Positions 17,737 to 26,404 of a DNA stretch of 64,000 nucleotides are shown here, in pieces (position 1 is the first letter of the stretch; the number at the start of each line of letters is the position of its first letter). The stretch is from Candidatus Kuenenia stuttgartensis (GTDB taxonomy: Bacteria > Planctomycetota > Planctomycetia > Gemmatales > Gemmataceae), in contig CAMCLK010000008.1 in the NCBI GenBank assembly GCA_945875585.1, positions 1 to 64,000 on the forward strand, given 5' to 3'. Below the pieces are notes generated by a model. That model saw only the letters and a program-made list of their open reading frames with translations. It ran no database searches and was not told where the DNA came from. The translations under genes and the position numbers were made by a program.

Positions 17737-19080
17737 ATGACCCTCCGCCATTATGCAGGCGCATGCGCTCTGGTTGCAGGATTCATTAGCGCGGTTTTAC
17801 TTCCCTCAGCTATGGCTCAGGGCGAGGACCTGCGTGAATTCTATGGCAAATATTCAAAGTCACGCGGCCTGCTCGGAGCATGGATGGCCGGGTCGAAGGA
17901 CTATGAAAAAGCCAACAAGGAACATCAGACTTCTATCGATGACTACACGCGTTTCGTCGTGCTGGGCAACACCTATCGGACCCGACTTGTTCCCAAGTCC
18001 GACCCAACAGCAGATAAGCTGCTGGCCCTGCCAGACGAATCGATGCGCGATGTTGAAAAGGGAATGATCAAAGCTTTTGAATTGCCTTACGGCGCCGACC
18101 TTCTTCTTGCTTACGAGCAGGGCCTTCTGAAACACTCCCAATCGTTGCTGGAAAAAAGCACCGATCAGTATGCCCGCCTCAATGGATCGCGCGTTCTGCC
18201 AGTCATTGGATTGGGCCTGGGTTCGAAAACCCGCGACAACAAAGCCGTTCTCGAACTGAAAGGCCAATTTGAAGTTGCAGAGGGATTAGTCCAGCTATCG
18301 AACAACCTTCTTTCCAAAGCATTTGCTGGCACACCACGCGACGATGGCGCTGCGCTCTACACTCTGCGGTCCCTGAAGGAGTTGTACCGGTCATTGGCTA
18401 CAACTGCCCCCCTGCGAACCGATCGTGAGAAGCGGAACGCGCCAACTGCGCTGAAGCCTGACTTGGAAGAAAAAAACCTGACCATCCTTGCTGACTTCAT
18501 CGAAAAATCACCTGCTTTCCTCTCGGGCGCAGCCTCCGATGAAATTCAGGGATTCCGCTTACTGCGGCGTGAAGCCATCCGCGCATTGGCAGCCAATGGC
18601 AAGGCGAAACTCGGCAAGACCTCGCCTGCCCTGACTCTGGCACGAGTATTGACCCGTCCCCGAGCTCAAGCCAACCCAGCCGATGCTTTCCGGCTCGACG
18701 AGCAAGTTGATGCAGCCATTGGTCTGGTACAAACCAAACCCGAAAAGGACTTCAACAGCAATCTTGCCGCGGGGCTTGTTGGACATTTCCTTTCCGAATA
18801 TCTCGCCCAGTATGGAGACAGGGCTAATAACGGAGAGCTGAAGTCGTTTCCGTTCGCCTATCATGCTGCCCGCCTGAACACAGCCTTAGCCGATTGGACA
18901 ACATCCACCAATCCAAGCGTGAAAATGCTGGCTCAAAGAGCCAAAACATGCCTGACAGCCATGGAAAAACGCGACGCGTCCGCGCAGTTCCAGGAAGCGG
19001 AACTTCTTCAGAACCTTCGCAAAGACGACCTGCTATTCACGGGTGATGCCGCCAGCAAGATTGAAATCGCCGCCAACTGA
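17737..19080 (+). CDS. Secreted helical protein of unknown function
   Basis: The product is 447 residues from ATG 17737, which follows GAGGAAA; an in-frame ATG at 17707 lacks a site. The N-terminus (MTLRHYAGACALVAGFISAV, then LLPSAMAQ) is a clear Sec signal peptide with cleavage after AMA. The rest is Lys/Ala/Leu-rich, predicted mainly helical, with no cysteine pairs and no motif I can name. It ends at a strong bidirectional terminator, so it is the last gene of its unit. I can offer no function beyond an exported protein. Confidence 0.8.
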   Translation: MTLRHYAGACALVAGFISAVLLPSAMAQGEDLREFYGKYSKSRGLLGAWMAGSKDYEKANKEHQTSIDDYTRFVVLGNTYRTRLVPKSDPTADKLLALPDESMRDVEKGMIKAFELPYGADLLLAYEQGLLKHSQSLLEKSTDQYARLNGSRVLPVIGLGLGSKTRDNKAVLELKGQFEVAEGLVQLSNNLLSKAFAGTPRDDGAALYTLRSLKELYRSLATTAPLRTDREKRNAPTALKPDLEEKNLTILADFIEKSPAFLSGAASDEIQGFRLLRREAIRALAANGKAKLGKTSPALTLARVLTRPRAQANPADAFRLDEQVDAAIGLVQTKPEKDFNSNLAAGLVGHFLSEYLAQYGDRANNGELKSFPFAYHAARLNTALADWTTSTNPSVKMLAQRAKTCLTAMEKRDASAQFQEAELLQNLRKDDLLFTGDAASKIEIAAN

Positions 19081-19107
19081 TATAAGCACTGGCCACAATC
19101 AGAAAAA

Positions 19108-19145
19108 CAGAAAGAGGGCAGCCATCGTTGGCTGCCCTCTTTCTG
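19108..19145. terminator. Bidirectional terminator between convergent genes
   Basis: A perfect 17-bp stem pairs CAGAAAGAGGGCAGCCA (19108-19124) with 19129-19145 around the tetraloop TCGT. A-rich and T-rich ends give runs on both strands. It lies between the secreted-protein gene (+) and the formate dehydrogenase operon (-), so it can serve both. Confidence 0.9.
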
Positions 19146-19171
19146 TTGGCAAATCAATCGCTGTAATGCTG

Positions 19172-20170
19172 CTAACTGATATCTCTGTTCTGTACCGATT
19201 CAAACCCGAACCGCCCCTTGATGCACAGGTTGCCGTGGGTGATTTCCTGATCGGAAGGAGACGTCACTTTGACAATGGTGTTGTCTTGCACATGGAGGGT
19301 CAGCGTGCAGCCCACGCCGCAGTAGCCACATATAGTATCGGTTTTGCTCTGTTTGTTTTCATCCCATGTCCCCTCCTCGCGCATGGTGTGCTCCGAGTGG
19401 AACATCAACGCGCCAGTTGGACAAACCGCGATACAGTTGCCACAGTAAACACATGCCGATTCTGTTAGCGGAGCGGCGTTTTCCGTTGAAATGCGGGCAT
19501 CAAAACCGCGCCCGGCAACAGCAATGGCAAACGTGTTTTGGGCTTCGTCGCCGCAGGCCTGAACGCATTTGTAGCACAAAACGCACTTGGAATAATCGCG
19601 CACATAAAGCGAGTTATCCATTTTCACAGGTTGCGCTACCCGTTGCGCAATCCCACTGGCGGGTGCGTGATGGTGTCCGGCGGCACGACTGTCGCGTTCT
19701 CCCGGGGCGTGTTCTGGTTCGGGTTGGCCGTACCGTTCAGGTTTGGCACCATACTCTTGGCACCGGCTTTGCAGTTCAGGTGCGGTGGAAAGGTCGACAG
19801 AAGACGACAAAAATTCTAACACCATGCTTCTGGATGTGCGCACGCGCGGGGAATCTGTTCTCACGACCATGCCGGGTTCCACCGTGCGCGAGCAAGAGGG
19901 AACCAAAATACGCGATCCCTCAAGTTCAACAACGCATACCCTACACACATTGACCGGAGTCAGGTTGGGATGAAAACAGATGGTGGGCGTATCGATCCCG
20001 CGTGACTGGCAGGCCTGAAGGAGTGTGGAACCCGCCGGAACACGCACCACTTGGCCATCAACTGTGATTTCAACCTCAGGCTTAACCTCTACGGCAGGTG
20101 GCAAAGGAATGCGGGTGGGCCTTGGAGGCGCATGGAACCACATCTCGGGTTCGCGGAAGGTCTCAGACAT
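19172..20170 (-). CDS. Formate dehydrogenase iron-sulfur subunit: NuoG-like N-terminal half, including the Fe4S4 domain normally joined to the catalytic chain
   Basis: The product is 332 residues from ATG 20170 (GGAG seven bases upstream); it overlaps the preceding gene by 8 bp. Residues about 35-100 are a [2Fe-2S] ferredoxin domain (Cys65, 76, 79, 93). Residues about 190-256 hold two [4Fe-4S] motifs (Cys196/199/202/206 and 240/243/246/250). Residues about 278-325 are the Fe4S4 domain of molybdopterin oxidoreductases (CGYCGVGC, then GNLCIKGRFG). The chain stops exactly where a normal FdhA continues into its molybdopterin domain, which is encoded two genes upstream at 22061-23983. The His-Cys3 cluster motif usual after the ferredoxin domain is absent, replaced by a segment containing STAPELQSRCQEYGA. 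The subunit should pass electrons from the Mo/W site to the flavin subunit in the cytoplasm. Confidence 0.9.
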   Translation of the reverse strand: MSETFREPEMWFHAPPRPTRIPLPPAVEVKPEVEITVDGQVVRVPAGSTLLQACQSRGIDTPTICFHPNLTPVNVCRVCVVELEGSRILVPSCSRTVEPGMVVRTDSPRVRTSRSMVLEFLSSSVDLSTAPELQSRCQEYGAKPERYGQPEPEHAPGERDSRAAGHHHAPASGIAQRVAQPVKMDNSLYVRDYSKCVLCYKCVQACGDEAQNTFAIAVAGRGFDARISTENAAPLTESACVYCGNCIAVCPTGALMFHSEHTMREEGTWDENKQSKTDTICGYCGVGCTLTLHVQDNTIVKVTSPSDQEITHGNLCIKGRFGFESVQNRDIS

Positions 20171-22046
20171 GGGCTTTCTCCACCTTCCCGCCGGATATGA
20201 TTTCCGGCCCAAACAGTTTGAAAGCGGATTGCAATGCGCTGGATGCTGTGTGCCCCAAACCGCAAATAGAAGCGTCGCGCATCACTTGCCCGATATCATC
20301 TAACAAGGCCATTTCCCCGGAAATAGTTCCTATGGTAGCCCCTGACCGCAAGCGGTGTACCAGTTCCTCCTGACGCGTCGTTCCAACCCGACATGGTACA
20401 CACTGGCCACATGATTCATCGCGAAAGAACGCTGCAATGCGCAGCAAGGTGTCGCCAAGGTCAACGGTATCGTCAAACACCATCACCACGCCTGAACCAA
20501 GTGTTGCACCAATGGCACGCGTCCCTTCAAATGTGAGTGGGACATCGAGTTGCTCCGGGCCGACGAACGCACCCGCGGCACCGCCCAGCAATACCGCCTG
20601 AATCGGCCGGCCTCCAGATACGCCTCCTGCCTTTTCAATCAACTGCCTCAGGGTGATTCCAAAAATAAACTCATACACTCCTGGTTGAGCCACATGCCCG
20701 GAAACACAAAATAGCTTCCGGCCCTTCGATGCTCCAGTACCCAGCGCCGCGAATGCGGCACCGCCTTCCCGCAGGATCAGCGGCATATTCACAAGGGTTT
20801 CAACGTTGTTGATCACAGTGGGCTTGTTGAAAAGCCCGTGTTGCACAGGGTAAGGCGGTTTGTTGCGGGGCTCGCCTCGCTGACCTTCGATAGAATTGAA
20901 AAGTGCTGTTTCTTCACCACAAATATAGGCGCCCGCGCCTCGGCGAATTTCAATATCAAAGGAGACGCCACTATTCAGGATGTTGTTTCCCAGCAGGTTT
21001 GCCTGTCGGGCGCAGTCGATTGCATGCTGCATACGACGTATGGCCAGCGGATATTCGCCACGAATGTAAAGAAAGCCTTTGCGTGAACCCACAGCCAAAC
21101 CGGCAATCGCCATGCCTTCCACAAGGGCAAACGGATCGCCCTCCATCACCACACGATCCTTGAAGGTGCCCGGTTCCGATTCGTCGGCGTTGCAGACAAC
21201 ATAACGTTCCGCATCGGCAGATTTGGCCACAGCATCCCACTTGCGGCCGGTGGGAAAAGCGGCGCCACCGCGCCCGACAATACCCGCCAAAGTCACCTCA
21301 GCTATCGTCTTTTCCGACCCCAGTTCGATCGCATTTCGAAGCCCGGCAAAACCACCAGTAGCCTTGTATTCTTCCAAACTTAATGGATTGCAGCGGCCCA
21401 CGCGTGATAGAAGCGCCAGATCTGCTTCGGCATGATTTCGTTGCGGGGCTGCGTGAGAAAGCCAGTCCATGCCTTCGTCGGGAAAGCTGTCGGGAACAAA
21501 GGCAGATGCTACTAGGTCCGCGGTGGCATGGCCCACGGCACATCCTTGAGGATTTGCGCCGGAACGAAGAACCAGTGCCGTGGGCGCCCGTTCACAAAGG
21601 CCGAGACACGGGCTTGGATGAATTTCCACCGTCTTGGAACCTGAATGACGCTTTTTCAAATCGGCAAGAAGGCCAAGTCCGCCCAGATGGCGGCAAGCAA
21701 TATCATCGCACACATGCACATGCACGGGGGCGCCACCATTCATGCTGAACAGGTGGTAAAATGTGGCAACGCCATGAACTTCGGCTGGAGGAATGGTCAA
21801 CCTTTTGCTGACGTAGGCCAACGCACCGGGAGGCAACCAGCCAAAGCGGTCCTGCACAGCATGCAAAACAGGCAGCAACCGATGACGCAAGGAGCGGGCA
21901 TCGGAACCGCCCAAAAGCGCTATGCGCCCTTCCCGTTGCAGGTCGCGCTGGCCGCCCGACCATGCCGATTCGGGAGGACCGAGAACTGCATCCACAGACA
22001 GGCGTTCCGCCTCGGTGGGTTCCGGCCCTCGAACAACAATATCCAT
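20163..22046 (-). CDS. Formate dehydrogenase NAD-binding subunit, NuoE-NuoF fusion
   Basis: The product is 627 residues from ATG 22046; a TTG at 22052 is upstream, and GGGGAT precedes the ATG. The N-terminal 190 residues are a thioredoxin-like [2Fe-2S] NuoE domain with C-x4-C (CDDIAC) and C-x3-C (CLGLC). The remainder is NuoF-like: the FMN/NAD site GRGGAAFPTGRKW, YICGEETAL, and the [4Fe-4S] motif ESCGQCVPCR with a distal CGLG cysteine. The unit oxidises the iron-sulfur chain and reduces NAD+. It sits between the two halves of the catalytic chain, 14 bases after the selenocysteine gene, and overlaps the next gene. FdsB-type formate dehydrogenases and the HoxFU class are close relatives; the neighbours settle the assignment. 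Confidence 0.93.
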   Translation of the reverse strand: MDIVVRGPEPTEAERLSVDAVLGPPESAWSGGQRDLQREGRIALLGGSDARSLRHRLLPVLHAVQDRFGWLPPGALAYVSKRLTIPPAEVHGVATFYHLFSMNGGAPVHVHVCDDIACRHLGGLGLLADLKKRHSGSKTVEIHPSPCLGLCERAPTALVLRSGANPQGCAVGHATADLVASAFVPDSFPDEGMDWLSHAAPQRNHAEADLALLSRVGRCNPLSLEEYKATGGFAGLRNAIELGSEKTIAEVTLAGIVGRGGAAFPTGRKWDAVAKSADAERYVVCNADESEPGTFKDRVVMEGDPFALVEGMAIAGLAVGSRKGFLYIRGEYPLAIRRMQHAIDCARQANLLGNNILNSGVSFDIEIRRGAGAYICGEETALFNSIEGQRGEPRNKPPYPVQHGLFNKPTVINNVETLVNMPLILREGGAAFAALGTGASKGRKLFCVSGHVAQPGVYEFIFGITLRQLIEKAGGVSGGRPIQAVLLGGAAGAFVGPEQLDVPLTFEGTRAIGATLGSGVVMVFDDTVDLGDTLLRIAAFFRDESCGQCVPCRVGTTRQEELVHRLRSGATIGTISGEMALLDDIGQVMRDASICGLGHTASSALQSAFKLFGPEIISGGKVEKAHV

Positions 22047-22060
22047 TAACAATATCCCCG

Positions 22061-23983
22061 TTAATCCCGATGTGTCGCTGCCATTTTTTCCACCCGGATC
22101 GAGCAGGCCTTGAATTCAGCCGTGCCGGAACGTGGATCGGTCGCATCGATGGTAAGAATGTTAGTGTTCACTTTGTCCTGAAAATGGAACGTCATGAATA
22201 CAAGCCCCGGCCTCAAGCCGTTGCTCAAGCGTACGGGAGCTTCGATGGCTCCGCGAGGCGAGACAACACGAACCGTCTCGCCATCAACGACACCCAGACT
22301 GGCGGCATCTTCTGGCGAAAGATCGAGCGTTTCTCCACGCCGTAACGGGGAATCAAATCCACCCGTTTGAACTCCCGTATTGTAATCGCTCAATCGGCGG
22401 CCAGTGGTAAGGCGGAGCGGAAACTCGGCTGTTAGCGGTTCAACAGGTGGTGAATGGCGCACTGTTTGGAATACAACTTTGGGGCCGTTAAGCGGTTGCT
22501 CCCATAACCGGCTGTGTAGAAACATCTCGCCGGGATGAGCTTCGTCGTAGCAGGGCCATTGCAACCCGGCACCTTGCTCCAGCCTTTCGTAGCTGATTCC
22601 GGAATGAACCGGGCTGAGTGCGCGCAGTTCATCCCATGTTTGCTTGGAATTGAACGGGCCCCAATCGTGCCCCATGGCCCGGGCCAAGTCGTGCAGAATT
22701 TGGGCATCGTCCCGGGCTTCACCGGGCGGGTTGAGTGCCTTGCGAACCCTCTGAACCCGTCGTTCGCTGTTGGTAACCGTTCCATCGCTTTCGCACCAAC
22801 CGGTAGCGGCGGGCAAAACCACATGGGCCAGTTCGGCAGTGGGGGTGAGCACCAGATCCTGCACCACCAGAAAATCAAGCTTGCGCAGCAGGCCTTCCGT
22901 GTGAAGGCGGTCTGCTTCCGATTGCAGCGGGTTTTCCCCCAAAATCATCAGGGCAGTCAGATCGCCACGCCCCATCGCCTCGAGCATGCCCGTGAGGTTC
23001 CAGCCGCGTTTGACAGGCAGGCGGGTATTCCAAGCGCTTTCAAATTTCAGTCTGTTAGCCTCGACTTCGACATGCTGAAAGCCCGGAAACCGATCGGGCA
23101 AGGCCCCCATGTCGCCACCGCCCTGAACATTGTTCTGGCCGCGCAGCGGGTTCAATCCGCTGCCAAAACGCCCGACGTGTCCAGTAAGCAGAGCGAGGTT
23201 GATCAGTGACGAAACGTTATCCACGCCGTTGTGGTGTTCCGTAATTCCAAGAGTCCAGCAAATCATTGCGCGTTTGGCGGTGGCATAGGCACGGGCCATA
23301 CCATGAATGGAACTGGCGGGCACACCACTGAGTCGTTCGGCCTCTTCCAGCGTGAACGACTCAACAGAGCGCCAATAGTCATCAAAACCCGTAGTGGCAT
23401 GGTCGATAAACGTCCGATCGTGCCAACCTTGGGCGATGATTTCCCGCCCCATGGCGTTGGCCACCACGATATCAGTACCGACATCTAGGCCAATCCATGA
23501 ATCGGCCCAACGGACCGAACTGGTACGACGCGGATCGATAGCGAATAGTTTCGCGCCGTTGTGCACGCCTTTCAGCAAATGGTGAAAGAATATGGGGTGC
23601 GTTTCACGGGCATTGGAACCCCATAGGAGGATGACCTCCGTCTCCTCGATCTCCCGGTAGGAGTTGGTCCCACCGCCCATCCCGAAAACTGTCGCCAGAC
23701 CGACGACACTCGGGGCATGTCAGGTGCGATTACAACTATCAATATTGTTAGATCCCATGACCACACGGGCGAACTTCTGGGCGACAAAGTTCATTTCATT
23801 GGTGCTTTTTGAGCAACTGAAGATGCCGAAAGCGCGGTCGCCGTGCCGGTCCCGGTTGGCCTTGAGGCCTGAAGCAACCATCCCCAAGGCTTCATCCCAT
23901 GTGGCCTGACGGAATCCGTCGGCTTCGCGGATGAGTGGGTGGGTAAGGCGACTGCGGCCAGAACGGGACTTCTTGTTGATCAT
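22061..23983 (-). CDS. fdhA: Formate dehydrogenase catalytic subunit, selenoprotein (in-frame UGA read as Sec88), lacking its own Fe4S4 domain
   Basis: The product is 640 residues if UGA at 23720-23722 is read as selenocysteine. The context is SCNRT-U-HAPSVVGLATVFG, exactly where FdhF-type enzymes carry Sec or Cys as Mo/W ligand. A SECIS-like hairpin follows with the canonical 18-base spacing. Without readthrough the gene would be two fragments of 87 and about 540 codons. Downstream motifs fit the bis-MGD fold: WGSNARETHP, NPLRGQNNVQGGGDMG, TPTAELAHVVLPA, and a C-terminal dinucleotide-binding domain starting near LTTGRRLSDYNTG. The N-terminus begins at RLTHPLIRE, just after the point where the usual Fe4S4 domain ends; that domain is on the protein at 19172-20170. 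An in-frame stop seven codons upstream of ATG 23983 excludes a longer start. It catalyses formate to CO2. Confidence 0.93.
23681..23719 (-). promoter_or_regulatory. Bacterial SECIS element immediately after the UGA codon
   Basis: Read on the minus strand, the 18 bases after UGA lead to the apical loop GGTCT (23701-23697). It is closed by a 7-bp stem, TGTCGTC with GGCGACA (one G-T pair), and a lower stem CCCGA/TCGGG (23714-23710 with 23685-23681). The loop sequence GGUCU and the 18-base distance match what I remember of the Escherichia coli fdhF SECIS, which binds SelB. This is strong support for selenocysteine insertion. Confidence 0.88.
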
Positions 23984-24181
23984 GGTAAGTATTCCGCTTG
24001 TGTTTCAGGAAGCTGGTACCAATACCACATACCTGCCAGTTCACATCATCATTCTAATCGACATCGAGAACCTTGACAAACCAACCAAACCGAGCCAAGT
24101 CACATGGCAAGGGTAGCGCATACCTCCAAAGCATCCACTACCATAAAACCTTCGGGCAAATGCCAAAAGGAACCTCATTGC

Positions 24182-25045
24182 ATGGACCTTCCGCCAGATA
24201 TCCGGGCATCGGGGCCCAGAATTGCCATGCTTCCCGTGCTTCGGCTAGGCAATCCACCAAAATTCACATCTGAACACACCGACTGTGTGGCTGTAGAAGA
24301 GCCACTTGAAATACGGTTGCATGGTCGCCCGGCAGCAGTGCTCATGAGAACACCCGGAGGGCCAGCGGAAGACCGGGAACTCATCATGGGATTTCTGTTC
24401 TGTGAAGGCGTCATCACCCTTGCCAGCCAGGTCTTAGAAATTGAGCGATTGGAAAATGTTGAGACATGCCAGCAAGTTACGGGCATGACAGGCACAACTG
24501 TTGATGTTCGACTCGATTCGCCATCCCGCGGACGGGGAATCGAGCGTTTTTTTTACAGCACCTCGAGTTGCGGTGCCTGCGGTAAGCGCAGCATCGATTC
24601 GTTGGAGGTAAAAGGCACCGGTGTTGGTAATGGCCCGATGGTGACTTCTGGGATGTTGCTGCAAGTCCTTGAGGATTCACGCCACCAACAAGCCCTGTTC
24701 ACTTTGACGGGTGGTGTGCATTCTTCTGGGCTTTATACGCGCGCAGGAGCTCGCGTGGAACTGCGGGAAGATGTCGGCCGGCATAACGCGCTTGACAAGG
24801 TTATCGGCGCGCGCCTAATTGCAGATTGTATTCCTCTTGCAAATCACATTCTGGCCATATCTGGACGCGTTGGATACGAAATTATCCAGAAGGCCGCGGT
24901 TGCTGGCATTCCACTTATTGTTGCTGTTGGCGCGCCAACCAGCTTGGCGGTGAATCTGGCCGCCATTCATGGCATCACACTGGCAGGCTTCGCCAGGGCT
25001 GGAACCATGAACGTCTACACGCATCCACAGCGGATTGCAACCTAG
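24182..25045 (+). CDS. fdhD: Formate dehydrogenase accessory sulfurtransferase FdhD
   Basis: The product is 287 residues from ATG 24182, preceded by AAAGGAA; an ATG 78 bases upstream (24104) lacks a site. The family core is present: EEPLEIRLHG, RTPGGPAEDRELIMGFLFCEG, the sulfur-carrying motif SSCGACGK with its two cysteines, and VELREDVGRHNALDKVIG. FdhD hands sulfur from the cysteine desulfurase to the bis-MGD cofactor and is required for formate dehydrogenase activity. It is divergent from the fdh operon, sharing the 198-base interval 23984-24181, where I see no clear operator. Its stop is only 17 bases from the convergent efflux adaptor gene. Confidence 0.96.
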   Translation: MDLPPDIRASGPRIAMLPVLRLGNPPKFTSEHTDCVAVEEPLEIRLHGRPAAVLMRTPGGPAEDRELIMGFLFCEGVITLASQVLEIERLENVETCQQVTGMTGTTVDVRLDSPSRGRGIERFFYSTSSCGACGKRSIDSLEVKGTGVGNGPMVTSGMLLQVLEDSRHQQALFTLTGGVHSSGLYTRAGARVELREDVGRHNALDKVIGARLIADCIPLANHILAISGRVGYEIIQKAAVAGIPLIVAVGAPTSLAVNLAAIHGITLAGFARAGTMNVYTHPQRIAT

Positions 25046-25062
25046 GTGATCAATTCCGGAAT

Positions 25063-26403
25063 TTAATCTGTGATTGTATCGCCTTCGGTACGCCCGGAAG
25101 CAGGAGACAGGAATTCCTGAGGCTTCGACAGGTCTAATACTTCTCCCGCCAGACTGGCGGAACGAATCTCGATGTTTTTCTCATCGACACCACCAGTTTC
25201 CACGATCACCCGGCGGACCTTTCCTGCACGCGCAACAAAGGCGACCGATTGGTCCTGCTGGCGAATGACAGCCGATTTTGGCAACACCCTGACATCGGTC
25301 CAAACCAACGGTATAGCCATTTTGATATAGGCCCCAACGCGAACCGGATGTGGAGCGGGATTGACGATGTCAGCCTCGACCCGCAGCGTTCGCGAGGTAT
25401 TATCCAAAGCCCATCCGGTGCGGGAAATGCGGGCCTTCATATCAGGCCCGCCGCCACTAGGAAATCGCACCACAATGTCTCCATTGTTTTCCAGACGTGC
25501 TGCGAGTGTTTCAGGTAAATAGGCGACAGCACGCGCCGGGTCGATACGCGCAACGGTAAAAAGTGGCGGAGAACTCCCCACTTCGAGGATCTCTCCAGGG
25601 CTGCATGATCGTTTGGTAATCACCCCGTCAAACGGGGCCCTCACCGAGCGAAACTCCAGATAAGTTGCCGTGCGGGCAGCAATGGCCCGTGCCACATCTA
25701 GTTTTGCCGCCGCCGTAAGAACCGCGCCTTCCGCATGCACGACATCAGCATCTGCCTTGTCACGCGCTCTGCCAGCGGTTTCGAGACGCGCAAGCGCTTC
25801 TTCATGATGCGCCTCGGCAGCGCGGGCCTGATTACCGATTTCCTCACTCGTTTGCTGATCAAGAACACGATCCTTGACCAACCCAGCAACACGGCGATTC
25901 TCCGAACGCCACCGTTCCTGATTGGCCATGGTGCGCTTGATAGCTGCATCCGCCTCACGGATCAGCGCCACCACTGCTGTTTGCCCGGCACGCGCGGCTT
26001 TCAGCGCATGTTTGGATTGTTCCAGTTCAGCCTCTGCCAGCTTCGCCTCGGTTAGGCGCTGGGTGTGCTCCGCCACCAACTCCGGAGCATCGAGTCTGAC
26101 CAGTAATTCGCCTTGGGTATTGCCCGATGGTCCACGCACAAAACTGCCAATATCCACCAAAACATCTGTCACTTGAGCAGCAATGCGTGCTTGCAGAACC
26201 GCTTCTTCCCTTGGCACAATTCGACCCGGCTCTTCCACGGTACGCCGCAGGGTTGTCACAACGAGCGGAACACGCGAAACAGCAACAGTTGGTTGACCGC
26301 TGGCTGTGGCTGCCATTACAGGCTGCAAAGGATTGCCGCAACCCGTCACGCCAACCATGGCAACTGAAGATCCGGTAATAATCATATGCAAGTGTCGCTT
26401 CAT
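25063..26403 (-). CDS. RND efflux periplasmic adaptor (membrane fusion) lipoprotein
   Basis: The product is 446 residues from ATG 26403, with GGGGAA just upstream and one base after the permease stop. The N-terminus MKRHLHMIITGSSVAMVGVT followed by GCG resembles a lipoprotein signal (VTGC). Next come a barrel-sandwich/lipoyl half (PREEAVLQARIAAQVTDVLV), a long alpha-helical hairpin rich in Ala/Glu/Arg at about 130-260, the second lipoyl half (VRAPFDGVITKR), and a C-terminal beta-barrel. It should bridge the inner-membrane pump and the outer-membrane channel. It is the last gene of the three-gene efflux operon. The substrate cannot be told; there are no His/Met-rich metal motifs of the CusB kind. 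Confidence 0.92.
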   Translation of the reverse strand: MKRHLHMIITGSSVAMVGVTGCGNPLQPVMAATASGQPTVAVSRVPLVVTTLRRTVEEPGRIVPREEAVLQARIAAQVTDVLVDIGSFVRGPSGNTQGELLVRLDAPELVAEHTQRLTEAKLAEAELEQSKHALKAARAGQTAVVALIREADAAIKRTMANQERWRSENRRVAGLVKDRVLDQQTSEEIGNQARAAEAHHEEALARLETAGRARDKADADVVHAEGAVLTAAAKLDVARAIAARTATYLEFRSVRAPFDGVITKRSCSPGEILEVGSSPPLFTVARIDPARAVAYLPETLAARLENNGDIVVRFPSGGGPDMKARISRTGWALDNTSRTLRVEADIVNPAPHPVRVGAYIKMAIPLVWTDVRVLPKSAVIRQQDQSVAFVARAGKVRRVIVETGGVDEKNIEIRSASLAGEVLDLSKPQEFLSPASGRTEGDTITD

Positions 26404-26404
26404 G

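Noticed and set aside
22061-23983. fdhA as a pseudogene broken by a nonsense codon
   Set aside because: The stop is UGA at the known Sec position, both sides stay in frame, and a SECIS hairpin with the right loop and spacing follows; fdhD is intact beside it.
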